A stretch of 64,000 bases of DNA from Sutcliffiella horikoshii (GTDB lineage: Bacteria; Bacillota; Bacilli; Bacillales; Bacillaceae_I). The DNA lies in contig NZ_CP082918.1 in assembly GCF_019931755.1 (NCBI RefSeq), positions 1,964,001 to 2,028,000 of the forward strand. The letters run 5' to 3'. Shown one piece after another: positions 38,596-48,035 of this stretch. The translations under genes were made by a program, and so were the position numbers. Within the stretch, counting starts at the first letter, position 1, and each line of letters begins with the position of its first letter. Under the pieces are notes generated by a model. That model had not been told where the DNA came from, did no database searches, and worked only from the letters and a program-made list of their open reading frames with translations.

Positions 38596-38625
38596 GAACC
38601 CCTTCTCAAATTTGAGAAGGGGTTT
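38596..38625 (-). terminator. Perfect-stem terminator of the spo0E-like gene
   Basis: GAACCCCTTCTCAAA and TTTGAGAAGGGGTTTC form a near-perfect palindrome. The T-rich side is on the minus strand (T7), so it serves mainly the minus-strand gene, and perhaps the convergent esterase gene. Confidence 0.85.
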
Positions 38626-38648
38626 CATGCTGCTAGAAGCTCTATGTA

Positions 38649-38810
38649 TTATTTAGGTACAATGATATGGTTATACTTGTTTAGTAGAGTATCCAGTTCC
38701 TGGCTGAGCTTTAGTGTTTTAGAAGAGGACATTCCATACTTTGCGACAATATCAATTAGTTCGGTTCGCTTTTTTTCAATTAGTTCTATTAGTTCGTGTT
38801 TAGTAGCCAA
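38649..38810 (-). CDS. Spo0E-like aspartyl-phosphate phosphatase
   Basis: A 53-residue protein read on the minus strand, starting TTG at 38810. Residues 36-44 are the family signature SQELDTLLNKY, preceded by two amphipathic helices (ELIELIEKKRTELIDIVAKYG). Spo0E, YnzD and YisI dephosphorylate Spo0A~P and delay sporulation. An AAGGAAGGA site lies about eight bases before the TTG. The gene is short and easily missed. It has a strong terminator. It sits inside the yne sporulation cluster where B. subtilis has no such gene at this spot. Confidence 0.88.
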   Translation of the reverse strand: MATKHELIELIEKKRTELIDIVAKYGMSSSKTLKLSQELDTLLNKYNHIIVPK

Positions 38811-39037
38811 TGTTGAGTATCCTTCCTTCTTCCAATTCGTAACATCATTATACTAGAATTTAGGAGGCAATACAAAGAAAAACTTCAAGTTAATGGGACT
38901 TTAATAATTGTTAAACTAGTGAAAAATAACTAGGCAATACTGTCACGGTTTCGTCATAGATTATTAAAAAGCGGCTGTATGTTTCTCTGCTTTTTCTGTT
39001 ACTATATTAATTATAATTGAATAGGAGTAGTGATATT

Positions 39038-39748
39038 ATGTCTGCAGATGTTACGCTGTTTTTAGCGTTTGGAGCGGGGTTTTTATCGTTCATCTCCCCT
39101 TGTACGCTTCCAATTTATCCTGCGTTTCTTTCCTATATAACCGGTGTTTCGGTAGGGGAATTGAAAGATGATAAAGGGATGTTTCGTAGTAGAAGTATTT
39201 TACATACAGTATTTTTCTTGCTAGGGTTTTCTATTATTTTTATTTGGTTGGGCTTCAGCGCATCGTTTCTTGGCCAAATTTTTGTACAGTATAATGATTT
39301 AATACGCCAGATCGGTGCGATATTGATCATCTTTTTTGGACTAGTCATTCTTGGAGTTTTCCAACCGAAATTCTTAATGACCGATAAAAAAATGACTTTT
39401 AAGAATAGACCCACCGGTTATATTGGAACTGTATTAATCGGAATGGCTTTTGCCGCTGGATGGACACCGTGTACGGGACCAATCCTTGTTTCTGTCATGG
39501 CATTGGCCGCAGCAAACCCTGGTTCTGGAGTCATGTACATGACTGCGTATGTTCTTGGATTCGCCATCCCATTTTTCATCCTTTCTTTTTTCATTGGAAA
39601 ATTATCATGGATCAGACGCAACCATGTGCCAATCATGAAGGTTGGAGGATATATTATGATTTTCATGGGGATCCTTCTTTTCTTTGATTGGTTAACAAAA
39701 ATAATTGTTTGGCTGACTGCTATTACTGGAGGATTCAAAGGATTTTAA
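39038..39748 (+). CDS. ccdA: Cytochrome c biogenesis thiol transporter CcdA
   Basis: A 236-residue six-span membrane protein. The two membrane Cys lie in [14 protein letters not shown] and [11 protein letters not shown]. It carries reducing power from cytosolic thioredoxin across the membrane for cytochrome c maturation and for spore cortex formation in B. subtilis. The ATG at 39038 follows AGGAG by ten bases. It is the first gene of a ccdA-yneI-yneJ series. Confidence 0.95.
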   Translation: MSADVTLFLAFGAGFLSFISPCTLPIYPAFLSYITGVSVGELKDDKGMFRSRSILHTVFFLLGFSIIFIWLGFSASFLGQIFVQYNDLIRQIGAILIIFFGLVILGVFQPKFLMTDKKMTFKNRPTGYIGTVLIGMAFAAGWTPCTGPILVSVMALAAANPGSGVMYMTAYVLGFAIPFFILSFFIGKLSWIRRNHVPIMKVGGYIMIFMGILLFFDWLTKIIVWLTAITGGFKGF

Positions 39749-39853
39749 ATTGTGCGATATTTTAGTTGATTCTTCTGTCCGAAAAGAGTAAAGTTAAAAT
39801 TGGGAATAAAGGAAAATTACAACTTTTTTATAGGACATAAGGAGGACTCTGCG

Positions 39854-40213
39854 GTGGCTAACGTTTTAGTAGTGGATGATGCAAAGTTTATGAGACTAAC
39901 AATTGGGAACATTTTAACTAAATCCAACCACACTGTTATCGGTGAAGCAGAGAATGGAAAAGATGCGGTTTCACTCTATCGAGATCATCAGCCTGATCTA
40001 GTAACGATGGATATTACCATGCCTGAAATGAACGGTATTGAAGCAGTTCGTGAAATAGTGAAAGAGTATCCAAAAGCTAAAATTATCATGTGCTCAGCCA
40101 TGGGGCAGCAGCGCCTGATTGTGGAAGCGATTGAAGCAGGGGCCAAAGATTTCATTGTCAAGCCATTTGATGAAGGCAGGGTTTTGGAAGCTGTTAAGAG
40201 AGTTTTAGGGTAA
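39854..40213 (+). CDS. yneI: CheY-like single-domain response regulator YneI
   Basis: A 119-residue receiver domain alone: acidic pocket VVDDAKFM, phospho-acceptor Asp in LVTMDITMPEMNG, CSAMG switch residues, and Lys in IVKPF. No output domain. The cognate kinase is not in the window. It is conserved between ccdA and ccdC. The GTG at 39854 follows AAGGAGG and matches B. subtilis YneI. The upstream in-frame part from 39800 is not conserved. Confidence 0.94.
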   Translation: MANVLVVDDAKFMRLTIGNILTKSNHTVIGEAENGKDAVSLYRDHQPDLVTMDITMPEMNGIEAVREIVKEYPKAKIIMCSAMGQQRLIVEAIEAGAKDFIVKPFDEGRVLEAVKRVLG

Positions 40214-40217
40214 TTGT

Positions 40218-40252
40218 AAAAACTATCGTCTACATGTACGATAGTTTTTTTC
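40218..40252 (+). terminator. Rho-independent terminator after yneI
   Basis: Perfect 12-bp stem AAAAACTATCGT / ACGATAGTTTTT with T tail. Confidence 0.9.
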
Positions 40253-40373
40253 GTGAGATAAGTGATTTTCAACCATGTTTTAAACACTTAAATCTTAGAT
40301 ATCACTTTTAAAATTTTTCTTTTTCGGTATAATAGTAAGAGGTTAAAAGTTGTGAATACAGAGGATGATTAAT

Positions 40374-40859
40374 GTGTATACAGTACTATCTACGATTTTC
40401 GCAGTATGTATGGCACTTCTGGTATTATTTATCAGAATGAAGGCTGCGAAAAAACCTTCATCAGTGAAGAAAATTGTATTACCTCCCATTTTCATGAGTA
40501 CCGGGGCATTGATGTTCTTATTCCCCGAATTTCGGGTCTCCTCGTTTCAAATACTGGAAGCTCTGACAGTTGGAGCGATATTTTCCATATTCCTGATTAA
40601 AACATCCAAATTTGAGATGAAGGATAATGATATATACTTAAAACGTTCGAAGGCGTTTGTCTTCATATTGCTTGGATTATTGGCGATTAGAGTTGTCATG
40701 AAGCTGGTACTAAGTACACAGATTGATATTGGTGAACTGACAGGGATGTTTTGGCTGCTCGCTTTCGGCATGATTGTACCATGGAGAATTGCGATGTATA
40801 TCAAATATAAGAAGATAGAGAGTGGTTCCATTCCACCAACGATAAAAACCTCGGTATAA
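40374..40859 (+). CDS. ccdC: CcdC family membrane protein YneJ
   Basis: A 161-residue membrane protein with about four to five hydrophobic spans, matching CcdC/YneJ in motifs (LPPIFMSTGALMFLFPEFRV, EMKDNDIYLKRSKAFVFILLGLL). It is named for its place next to ccdA, but B. subtilis CcdC is not essential for cytochrome c maturation. The GTG at 40374 is chosen because AGAGGATG lies at proper spacing. An ATG at 40365 would overlap that site. Confidence 0.9.
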   Translation: MYTVLSTIFAVCMALLVLFIRMKAAKKPSSVKKIVLPPIFMSTGALMFLFPEFRVSSFQILEALTVGAIFSIFLIKTSKFEMKDNDIYLKRSKAFVFILLGLLAIRVVMKLVLSTQIDIGELTGMFWLLAFGMIVPWRIAMYIKYKKIESGSIPPTIKTSV

Positions 40860-40873
40860 CAACCGAGGTTTTT
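40844..40873. terminator. Bidirectional terminator between yneJ and yneK
   Basis: Perfect stem AAAAACCTCGG / CCGAGGTTTTT that overlaps the yneJ stop and serves the convergent yneK as well. Confidence 0.9.
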
Positions 40874-40876
40874 CCT

Positions 40877-41302
40877 TTAAAATAGGTGTTGATACGGGGT
40901 GTGATCAATCTTAAGGTGTTCCAATTTCTTTATCAGGAACTTGTGATCCCGTTTAGGTGTAGCGAGAATATATCCACGTATGACATGTTCTCTTGTTATT
41001 TCCTTCGCTCTTTCTTTATAGGCAATTTCGCCAATTTTTCCTGCGATTTTTTGTCTCGCAATATCACGGAAAAGTTCCGGTACAGGTGAAACTAGCTCTT
41101 CTAATAGCTGTTTCAAATCATCGGGCCAGAGGTGACGGGTTTTTTCTAAATAGAAGTCCTGCCAATCCAATTCCGATTTGCCATCTTCTTTAGGCATCCT
41201 TTTAAGAAATTTACGAAACATAAAGAATCCGCCAATGGCCAATAATCCAACCATTGCCACGACCCAAAATAAAATTAACCATAAAAACCATCCGGTTAAC
41301 AT
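40877..41302 (-). CDS. yneK: DUF2621 membrane protein YneK
   Basis: A 141-residue protein. One N-terminal membrane span (LTGWFLWLILFWVVAMVGLLAIGGFFMF) is followed by a cytoplasmic domain with LDWQDFYLEKTRHLWP, PVPELFRDIARQKIAGKIGEIA and a TPKRDH segment. It matches YneK/DUF2621, conserved in spore formers, function unknown. It is convergent to yneJ. Confidence 0.9.
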   Translation of the reverse strand: MLTGWFLWLILFWVVAMVGLLAIGGFFMFRKFLKRMPKEDGKSELDWQDFYLEKTRHLWPDDLKQLLEELVSPVPELFRDIARQKIAGKIGEIAYKERAKEITREHVIRGYILATPKRDHKFLIKKLEHLKIDHTPYQHLF

Positions 41303-41435
41303 GTTCTTTTTCCCTCCGAACTCGTTAACATTCTTGTATTATTATAACCGAAACTATTATAATTGCACTAGTAAATGAAAAATCCAACATAATTCATATA
41401 GAAAAAATGACAAAGTTTTGACGGAGGTGGCGACG

Positions 41436-42227
41436 ATGAAAAAGATTGGTGCCGTAATAGGCAGCATGGGGAAAACCGAAATACTTTCCCAAAGAGTCTG
41501 CCCTAAATGTAATAGAGAAGTAAAACGCGTTCGAATGCAAATCATCGGTGGAGAAAATAAAGGTCAATGGCAAGAATATGAAAATGAATGTGATTGTCGA
41601 TTGGCTGCAGAGACAATGCAAGCAGAAAAACGTAGAAAACATAAGTACTTTGAACAGTTTTGTATCATTCCGCGGGAGCTTGAGGATGCTACTCTCGAGA
41701 ACTTTAAAGTGGAATATTCCAGCCAAGGTGAGGCACTGGCAAGCACAATAGACTTTTTTGACCAGTTCACCGGAAAAGAAAATTTATACTATTTTGGCCG
41801 AACAGGCAGAGGTAAAACACATTTAGCAGTAGGATTGTATAAATACTTCAAGGATAATAATATTACCGCGATGTTTTTTGATGTGCCGAAACTGATGGAT
41901 ACCATCGTTGCTTCTTGGGATAATGATTCAGGTTATTCGGAGAGTAAGTTTATGAAGGCCATCGCGGAAGTGGATGTTCTTATTCTTGATGACCTTGGAG
42001 TAGAGAGGGTAAGTGAGTGGGTGGATCAGACCATTTATTCCATCTTGAACCAAAGGCAAGGAAAGAGTATCGTGTTTACATCTAATATCCATCCAGGGGA
42101 TTTGACGAAACGGTATGGAGAACGGATTGCGGATCGTATAAAAAATAAAATGAGTCAAAATCAGTTGATTTCTATTGTGACTCCGGAGAGTCATAGAACT
42201 AAAGATTTAACGATGTATAAAGATTAA
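41436..42227 (+). CDS. DnaC/DnaI-like AAA+ ATP-binding protein
   Basis: A 263-residue protein. The N-terminal Zn-binding region is CPKCNREV ... ENECDC. The AAA+ core follows with Walker A FGRTGRGKTHLAVG, Walker B DVLILDDLGVER, and an arginine-finger region RYGERIADRI. Homologues load replicative helicase (DnaC, DnaI) or assist IS transposases (IstB). With no transposase gene next to it and the Zn motif, it resembles the stand-alone ATP-binding proteins of Bacilli rather than primosomal DnaI, which is usually coded with dnaB. The ATG at 41436 follows GGAGGTGG. Confidence 0.85.
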   Translation: MKKIGAVIGSMGKTEILSQRVCPKCNREVKRVRMQIIGGENKGQWQEYENECDCRLAAETMQAEKRRKHKYFEQFCIIPRELEDATLENFKVEYSSQGEALASTIDFFDQFTGKENLYYFGRTGRGKTHLAVGLYKYFKDNNITAMFFDVPKLMDTIVASWDNDSGYSESKFMKAIAEVDVLILDDLGVERVSEWVDQTIYSILNQRQGKSIVFTSNIHPGDLTKRYGERIADRIKNKMSQNQLISIVTPESHRTKDLTMYKD

Positions 42228-42374
42228 TATAGCCCCCTAATTTAGCCCATAGCAAATCATTGCTGCGGGTTTTTCGTATTGCGAAATAATTGCTGAAATT
42301 TGTCTATTTTTTCAAGTGAAATAATGGTAAAATAATTCTAAATAGAATGAAAAATATAAAAGGGGTGCCTTATA

Positions 42375-43310
42375 TTGAAACAAATACAACATTTAAAGCA
42401 AGAAATGTCTAAAGTAATTATCGGAAAAGACGATGTAGTAGAACTGTTATTTATCTCGTTACTTAATAAAGGGCATGTGTTGTTAGAAAGTGTTCCAGGA
42501 ACGGGTAAAACTATGTTGGCAAAAAGTTTTGCCAAGACAATGGATGCAAGCTTCAAGAGAATTCAATTTACTCCTGATGTGCTGCCAAGTGATGTAACAG
42601 GGATTCAGTTTTTTAATCCGAAGGAACAAAATTTTGAATTAAGACCCGGACCAATCATGACAAATATTCTGTTGGCGGATGAGATTAACCGTGCCACTCC
42701 AAGAACACAATCAAGTTTACTTGAGGTAATGGAGGAACGACAAGTAACCATTGATGGGGAAACATTATCTATTCCAGGACCATTCATGGTGCTTGCAACA
42801 CAGAATCCAATTGAATCTCAGCAAGGGACGTTTCCTTTGCCGGAAGCACAGATGGACCGGTTCTTTATTCAAATAGATTTAGGGTATCCAACGAAGGAAG
42901 AAGAGAAGGAAATCATGAATAAATATCGGTTAGGCGAGCCGATTAAACAAATGACATCCTTCTTTAGCAAAGAAGAAGTCATGGAATTGCAGGAACAGGT
43001 CAAACAGGTGAAAGTATCTTCTGTAGTAGAGGATTACATACTTGAAATTGTCCAGATGACAAGAAATCATGAGGAAATAGAGCTAGGGGTAAGTCCTCGT
43101 GGGACATTGGCGTTGATGCGTGCGGCACAAGGGGCAGCATTTGTGAATGGACGAGAATACGTTACACCCGAAGATGTAAAGAAAATGGCTCCATATGTGT
43201 TAAGTCACCGATTAGTACTTACGATGGAAGGGTCGCTGAAGAAGACAAATAAACAAGTTGTAACAGAAGTGTTGGCAAGAGTTGTGGTGCCTGTGGAGGC
43301 GACATTATAG
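42375..43310 (+). CDS. MoxR family AAA+ ATPase
   Basis: A 311-residue MoxR/RavA-type ATPase: Walker A ESVPGTGKTMLAKS, Walker B NILLADEINRATPRTQSSLLEVMEE, sensor ATQNP, and the C-terminal lid GVSPRGTLALMRAA. It is followed by a DUF58 protein and a membrane protein, the usual MoxR cluster (yeaC-yeaD-yebA in B. subtilis). Such AAA proteins are thought to act as chaperones in metal insertion or complex assembly. TTG start behind AGGGGTG. Confidence 0.9.
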   Translation: MKQIQHLKQEMSKVIIGKDDVVELLFISLLNKGHVLLESVPGTGKTMLAKSFAKTMDASFKRIQFTPDVLPSDVTGIQFFNPKEQNFELRPGPIMTNILLADEINRATPRTQSSLLEVMEERQVTIDGETLSIPGPFMVLATQNPIESQQGTFPLPEAQMDRFFIQIDLGYPTKEEEKEIMNKYRLGEPIKQMTSFFSKEEVMELQEQVKQVKVSSVVEDYILEIVQMTRNHEEIELGVSPRGTLALMRAAQGAAFVNGREYVTPEDVKKMAPYVLSHRLVLTMEGSLKKTNKQVVTEVLARVVVPVEATL

Positions 43311-43312
43311 GA

Positions 43313-44485
43313 ATGACTAGGTGGAATCAACAAGTAGATAACCTGACTCACCATATTTATTTCCGGGCATGCGCATTTGTCATTATTGCCATCGGCTTCT
43401 TTACAGGACATCCCATTTTATTTTTTATGGGTAGCTTGTATTTTGTATATTTCGTTGTTTCTTACTATTATTTAGCCAATGTAGGAAAGAAACTTAAGCT
43501 TACAATTGTAGACGGGCAAGTGAAAGTTTTTCCCGGAGAAACAGGGATCATCAAACTAAAGATCGAACAACCATCCAGGTTGCCTGTTTTCTCAGGACGG
43601 ATCCAACTTGTTGCAGATAATAACATTGAGTTTCAAAACGGAGACAGGAGAACGCGGATCAGCCAAATAAGTCTGCCGTTTTCTTTAATGGGTAAAAGTG
43701 AATTAGTCATTGACATTCCTTTTACTGCAGTAGAACGAGGAGTGGCTAAATTACATCATATTGAGTTGCAAATCTCACATTTTATTGATTTTGGGAAAGT
43801 GTATTTGCAAAAGAACGATCTAACGAAATTTGAAGCGCTGGTTTACTCAGAGCAGGTTCCAGTAACCGGTCTTGAAAGAATCATGCCAAGGAATCAGGGC
43901 ACCTATCCAACTCGGTCGTCTCTTTTTGAAGATGTTAGCACGATTATAGGGACCCGTGATTATGCAGCCGGGGATTCATTTAATAGAATTCATTGGAAAG
44001 CTTCTGCAAAAGTCACAGCCCTCCAAACAAAAATGTATGAAAAGACTTCTCAATTTTCCTGGTTAATTGTTTTTGATATAAGATCCGGTAATTTAGAAGA
44101 GAGAATCAAGGGGATTACCCATTTGTTACATCATGCGACCAAATTCAACATCCCGTATTCCTTACTTGTCAACATTAAAAGGGTGGGCACACCAAGTTAT
44201 TTTGAACTGCCTTACGGGGAAGGGAAACGCCATCTGCAAACTGCGTTGACTATGTTGGCTAGATTGCAAGGAAACAGTGTGTCGATTGGCATGACTACTT
44301 TTGAAAGAATAACCTTTCAACATGCTGCACATGTCCCATATGTGATTCTTTGCGGCGAGGAAGAGCGTTTGCGGGGGTGGAGGATGCCTACTGGGACTAA
44401 TGTGAACCTCCTTGATGTGAAAGATGATAGTTGTACGTTAATACCATGGCGTTCAGAAGCAAGGAAGGAGGCTGTAAATGGGTAA
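43313..44485 (+). CDS. DUF58 protein (YeaD-like)
   Basis: A 390-residue protein. Two membrane spans lie near the N-terminus (residues 15-55). A beta-rich region follows, and then the DUF58 core (IGTRDYAAGDSFNRIHWKASAKVTALQTKMYE) with a von Willebrand-like tail (WLIVFDIRSGN). It starts two bases after the MoxR stop and overlaps the next gene by eight bases. DUF58 proteins are the regular partners of MoxR ATPases, exact role unknown. Confidence 0.9.
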   Translation: MTRWNQQVDNLTHHIYFRACAFVIIAIGFFTGHPILFFMGSLYFVYFVVSYYYLANVGKKLKLTIVDGQVKVFPGETGIIKLKIEQPSRLPVFSGRIQLVADNNIEFQNGDRRTRISQISLPFSLMGKSELVIDIPFTAVERGVAKLHHIELQISHFIDFGKVYLQKNDLTKFEALVYSEQVPVTGLERIMPRNQGTYPTRSSLFEDVSTIIGTRDYAAGDSFNRIHWKASAKVTALQTKMYEKTSQFSWLIVFDIRSGNLEERIKGITHLLHHATKFNIPYSLLVNIKRVGTPSYFELPYGEGKRHLQTALTMLARLQGNSVSIGMTTFERITFQHAAHVPYVILCGEEERLRGWRMPTGTNVNLLDVKDDSCTLIPWRSEARKEAVNG

Positions 44486-45689
44486 TCTTTGGAGGAACAG
44501 CATTCACTTATTGCTCGAGCTCAATATACTCTATTTTTTCATCTTGCTCTTGTACTTAGATTCCGGAAATCTGCCTTCTTTTGCAGGGATCTTGTTGCCA
44601 TATGGTTTTGCCATCGCAATTTTTGGCTTTTTAAACAACAAACTCCCAAGTAGTTATGTATCCATCATGTTAGTGGCACCTATATTAGCGCTTTTTGCTT
44701 ATCTTTCATCCTATAGCATCGGGCTTTCTCTTATTATAGGATCTATTATTAGTTTCCGTGCATTCTTGTATTTTGTGGAGGAAAGGTTCATTTCCACCTT
44801 TGCGTTATTGATCATGTCATTCATTTGGATGCCATTTGTATACGGCGCAGGAACGTTGGTAGACTATCCTCATGGCCTTACATTAATGATATTATTTGGT
44901 GCACAGTTGGCCCTTGTCATTTTATTGTATAGTGGAAATGCTGTCATTCAATTAAATGGGAACAGCTACATGCAAAAAAAGGTGGTTAGTGCGACAGCGG
45001 CTGTTTTTATTAGCATCGTCGCTGTTTCTGCAGTCTTTGCAACAATGGGTAAATATTTGATAACAGCGGGGCTTTCGGTATTCGGGTTAGGAGTTAGCTA
45101 TGTTTTCGATTTTTTCGCAAGACCTGTAATTGCTTTGTTGGGAATGCTCGATTGGACACCCAAAAGCAGTGGGCCTCAGGATGCTGGGGGAATTGGAATG
45201 GAGGAGGAAGAAGAAGCGGAAACTGCCGAGCTCTTACCACCATCAGAAAGCCTTCTCGATAATCCTGTAGTAGTGGCAGTTGGTGTCATTCTTTTTCTTT
45301 CCATTCTGTATCTCCTATTAAATAAGAAAAAAGTGAACAACCAAAAACGAGAGATTCAGACTGAACAGCAATTTACTTCTACGATGACTAAAAAGAGTGG
45401 CGATGGATTCTTTGCAGGTAGAAGAAAACAAAAGCCACCCGAAGATGAAGTAAGGAAGCTTATGTTTGATTTGGAGCAATTGGCTATGAAAAAGAACCGT
45501 GGACGTCTTCCAAACGAAACATTGGAGGATTGGTTGAAGCGGGAAACCACATTTAAGGAAAGCTTTATGGAGCTGTATGCCAAAGTGCGATATGGCGAAA
45601 TGAAACTATCCCCTTCGGAAGTAGAAACCTGCAGGACGATGGCAGAGGAAATTCGAAAAGTAATGAAGCAGTGGAAAAAAGCGAGTTGA
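44478..45689 (+). CDS. Multi-span membrane protein with C-terminal DUF4129-like region
   Basis: A 403-residue protein. About eight hydrophobic segments (residues 10-225) precede an acidic Glu-rich linker (around residue 240), one more span near 265-285, and a basic C-terminal domain (PPEDEVRKLMFDLEQLAMKKNRGRLPNETLEDWLKR) that resembles DUF4129. It takes the place of YebA, the transglutaminase-like third member of the MoxR cluster. I see no transglutaminase Cys-His-Asp core, so the protein is shorter than YebA and may lack that domain. Confidence 0.78.
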   Translation: MGNLWRNSIHLLLELNILYFFILLLYLDSGNLPSFAGILLPYGFAIAIFGFLNNKLPSSYVSIMLVAPILALFAYLSSYSIGLSLIIGSIISFRAFLYFVEERFISTFALLIMSFIWMPFVYGAGTLVDYPHGLTLMILFGAQLALVILLYSGNAVIQLNGNSYMQKKVVSATAAVFISIVAVSAVFATMGKYLITAGLSVFGLGVSYVFDFFARPVIALLGMLDWTPKSSGPQDAGGIGMEEEEEAETAELLPPSESLLDNPVVVAVGVILFLSILYLLLNKKKVNNQKREIQTEQQFTSTMTKKSGDGFFAGRRKQKPPEDEVRKLMFDLEQLAMKKNRGRLPNETLEDWLKRETTFKESFMELYAKVRYGEMKLSPSEVETCRTMAEEIRKVMKQWKKAS

Positions 45690-45703
45690 ATAATGATTTT
45701 TGC

Positions 45704-45735
45704 AGTGTATCCAACTATGGGTACACTTTTTTTTG
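45704..45735 (+). terminator. Rho-independent terminator after the MoxR cluster
   Basis: AGTGTATCC / GGGTACACT stem followed by eight T residues. The remaining gap up to proC (to 45993) holds a promoter and no ORF that I can support. Confidence 0.82.
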
Positions 45736-45922
45736 TTTGTGAAAACCCATTGGAATGAATGGTTTAATCGGTGTTTCCATAATTATCCTCCATCATATTT
45801 CGCCGTATTTCTCCATTTTCAGCGATTATTCCGCTTCTGATGGAATTACACGAAGGTCGATATTATTGGTAACGCTTACACTCACTATCTGGCTTTCATA
45901 CGGACTAATTGCCCAAACACCC

Positions 45923-45950
45923 TTGATATACATCCTCTACATGTTACGAT
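45923..45950 (+). promoter_or_regulatory. Candidate sigma-A promoter of proI-proB-proA
   Basis: TTGATA and TACGAT are separated by 16 bases, about 45 bases before the reductase start. No T-box leader (no AGGGTGGNACCGCG motif) is seen, unlike some Bacillus proline operons. Confidence 0.45.
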
Positions 45951-45993
45951 TATAAACGTTGTTAAAAACGAACGGACAGACGGGAGCGATTAG

Positions 45994-46836
45994 ATGCTGA
46001 AAGAAAAAGTGATTGGATTTATTGGAGCAGGATCAATGGCAGAAGCGATGATTTCAGGAATTGTAGCAAGTGAAATTATCCCTGCTAATAATGTAGTAGT
46101 AAGTAACAGATCAAACATCAACAGATTAATGGAACTTGAGAATAAATACGGTGTTCGTGGCGTTATGAAGCAGGACTTAAATATGAATGAACTAGACATT
46201 ATCGTACTTGCCATGAAGCCGAAAGATATAGAAATTGCATTAGCTTCATTAAAAGATCAATTAAACTCTTCACAATTATTGCTTTCCGTATTAGCAGGCG
46301 TATCCACTAGCTATATGGAAGAGGGGTTAAACCCAGGGCAACCCGTTATTCGCGTGATGCCTAACACATCAAGCATGATTGGCGAATCGGCAACAGCAAT
46401 TTCAGCCGGGAAGCATGTTGCGATGGATCATATAGTAGACACAAAAGTCATTTTGGAAACAATCGGAAAAGTATACACCATTGAAGAAGAACAAATGGAC
46501 GTTTTCACAGGAGTAGCCGGTAGTGGTCCAGCATATTTCTATTATTTAATGGAACATATGGAGAAAACAGCGAAAGATGCCGGGTTAGATGAAGAGGTAA
46601 CACGCGATGTGGTTGCACAGACAATTCTTGGAGCAGCAAAAATGATGCAAACCAATAATGAAGAACCTGCTTCGCTTCGTAAAAAAGTTACTTCTCCTAA
46701 TGGGACCACGGCAGCAGGATTAGAGGCGTTAAGTGAAAATGGTGGCGGTAAAGCGATCTCAGCAGCCATAAAAGGTGCAGCTGAACGTTCCAAAGAGATC
46801 AGTGCAGAAAAAGAAAAAGAATTGGTATTGCAGTAA
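45994..46836 (+). CDS. proC: Pyrroline-5-carboxylate reductase
   Basis: A 280-residue reductase. The Rossmann motif is IGFIGAGSMAEAMISG, then VMPNTSS and the P5CR signature VAGSGPAYFYYLMEHM with VTSPNGTTAAGLE. It reduces pyrroline-5-carboxylate to proline with NADPH. It is the first gene of a proC-proB-proA cluster that gives the full path from glutamate. In B. subtilis terms this would be ProI. The exact paralogue name cannot be decided here. Confidence 0.96.
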   Translation: MLKEKVIGFIGAGSMAEAMISGIVASEIIPANNVVVSNRSNINRLMELENKYGVRGVMKQDLNMNELDIIVLAMKPKDIEIALASLKDQLNSSQLLLSVLAGVSTSYMEEGLNPGQPVIRVMPNTSSMIGESATAISAGKHVAMDHIVDTKVILETIGKVYTIEEEQMDVFTGVAGSGPAYFYYLMEHMEKTAKDAGLDEEVTRDVVAQTILGAAKMMQTNNEEPASLRKKVTSPNGTTAAGLEALSENGGGKAISAAIKGAAERSKEISAEKEKELVLQ

Positions 46837-46870
46837 GCTTTACAACTATGTTTATAACAGGAGTGATTGA

Positions 46871-47989
46871 ATGACCCCCGATAATAAGACAAAACGGGTA
46901 GTAATAAAAATTGGAAGCAGCTCATTGACAAGTTCACACGGTGAAATAAGCAGAAGAAAACTAGAAAGGCTTGTTGATGAAGTTGCTCAACTGAAGGATC
47001 AGGGCTATGAAGTCTTATTGGTATCTTCAGGTGCAGTAGCAGCCGGATACAGAAAGCTAGGCTGTCTAAATAGACCAACAAGTTTACCGGAAAAGCAAGC
47101 AGCAGCGTCCATTGGGCAAGGCTTGTTGATGGAGGCATACAGCGAACTGCTTTTATCTAACGGTTACGTTGCCTCTCAAATCCTTATTACAAGAGAAGAT
47201 TTTTCGGATGAAAATCGCTACAATAACGCGCGTAACACCGCGAATGTTCTCTTAGAGCGTGGTATTGTACCGATCGTCAATGAAAATGACACCGTCACGG
47301 TAAACCGTCTAAAATTTGGGGATAACGACACACTTTCCGCTAAAGTGGCAGGACTTGTAGATGCAGATATGCTGTTAATTTTATCTGATATCGATGGTTT
47401 GTATAATGCGGATCCGCGCAAAGATCCGGATGCCACTCTTTTACGAAAAGTGGAAGAAATCACACCTGAAATTGAAGCGGCAGCTGGAGATCCAGGAAGC
47501 TCTGTCGGTACTGGCGGAATGAAGTCGAAAATTGATGCTGTGAAGATTGCTATGGCATCTGGAATCCCTGCGTTTTTAGGAAAAGCAGGAGTACCAAACA
47601 TTTTACTTCAAGCAGTGGAAAAAGAAGCAACTGGCACGTATTTTGAATCGAAGGATTCTGCAGTAAACTTAAACCACAAAAAGCAATGGATTGCGTTCAA
47701 CTCAGGTCCAGAGGGCGAAGTAGTACTTGCAGAAGGTGCCGACATTTCCATGCTGGGCAAAAAGAGATTATTGCCGTCAAGCATCTGTAAAGTGAAAGGA
47801 TACTTCCAAGAAGGTTCCGTCGTAAGAATTCTGGACTTTGAAGGAAACAGAATTGGTCTTGGAGTCGTAAACTACTCCTCTGAACAACTAAGAGAGTATG
47901 ATCAAACTCAAGACAAATACGCAGAAGAAGTCGTAAAAAATGACGACTTAGTATGTCACTTAGAAGCATCCATTCCGGTTGGAATCTAA
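46871..47989 (+). CDS. proB: Glutamate 5-kinase
   Basis: A 372-residue protein: N-terminal amino-acid kinase domain (VVIKIGSSSLT, VSSGAVAAGYRKL, NENDTVTV, GTGGMKSKIDAVKIA) and a C-terminal PUA domain (from about residue 280). It phosphorylates glutamate in the first, feedback-controlled step to proline. CAGGAG ribosome site, 34 bases after proC. Confidence 0.97.
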   Translation: MTPDNKTKRVVIKIGSSSLTSSHGEISRRKLERLVDEVAQLKDQGYEVLLVSSGAVAAGYRKLGCLNRPTSLPEKQAAASIGQGLLMEAYSELLLSNGYVASQILITREDFSDENRYNNARNTANVLLERGIVPIVNENDTVTVNRLKFGDNDTLSAKVAGLVDADMLLILSDIDGLYNADPRKDPDATLLRKVEEITPEIEAAAGDPGSSVGTGGMKSKIDAVKIAMASGIPAFLGKAGVPNILLQAVEKEATGTYFESKDSAVNLNHKKQWIAFNSGPEGEVVLAEGADISMLGKKRLLPSSICKVKGYFQEGSVVRILDFEGNRIGLGVVNYSSEQLREYDQTQDKYAEEVVKNDDLVCHLEASIPVGI

Positions 47990-48035
47990 TAAACATTATT
48001 AAAAAATATATAAAATAAATTCTAGGAGGAATTTG

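Noticed and set aside
38644..38856. 70-codon plus-strand ORF
   Set aside because: It is the antisense shadow of the Spo0E-like gene, which has the better motif, ribosome site and terminator.
45755..45955. 66-codon plus-strand ORF between the MoxR cluster and proC
   Set aside because: No ribosome site, overlaps the proC promoter, no family pattern. Hydrophobic by composition only.
45690..45993. T-box riboswitch before the proline genes, as seen for some Bacillus pro operons
   Set aside because: No AGGGTGGNACCGCG motif and no antiterminator-like fold. The region has a sigma-A-like promoter close to the start codon.
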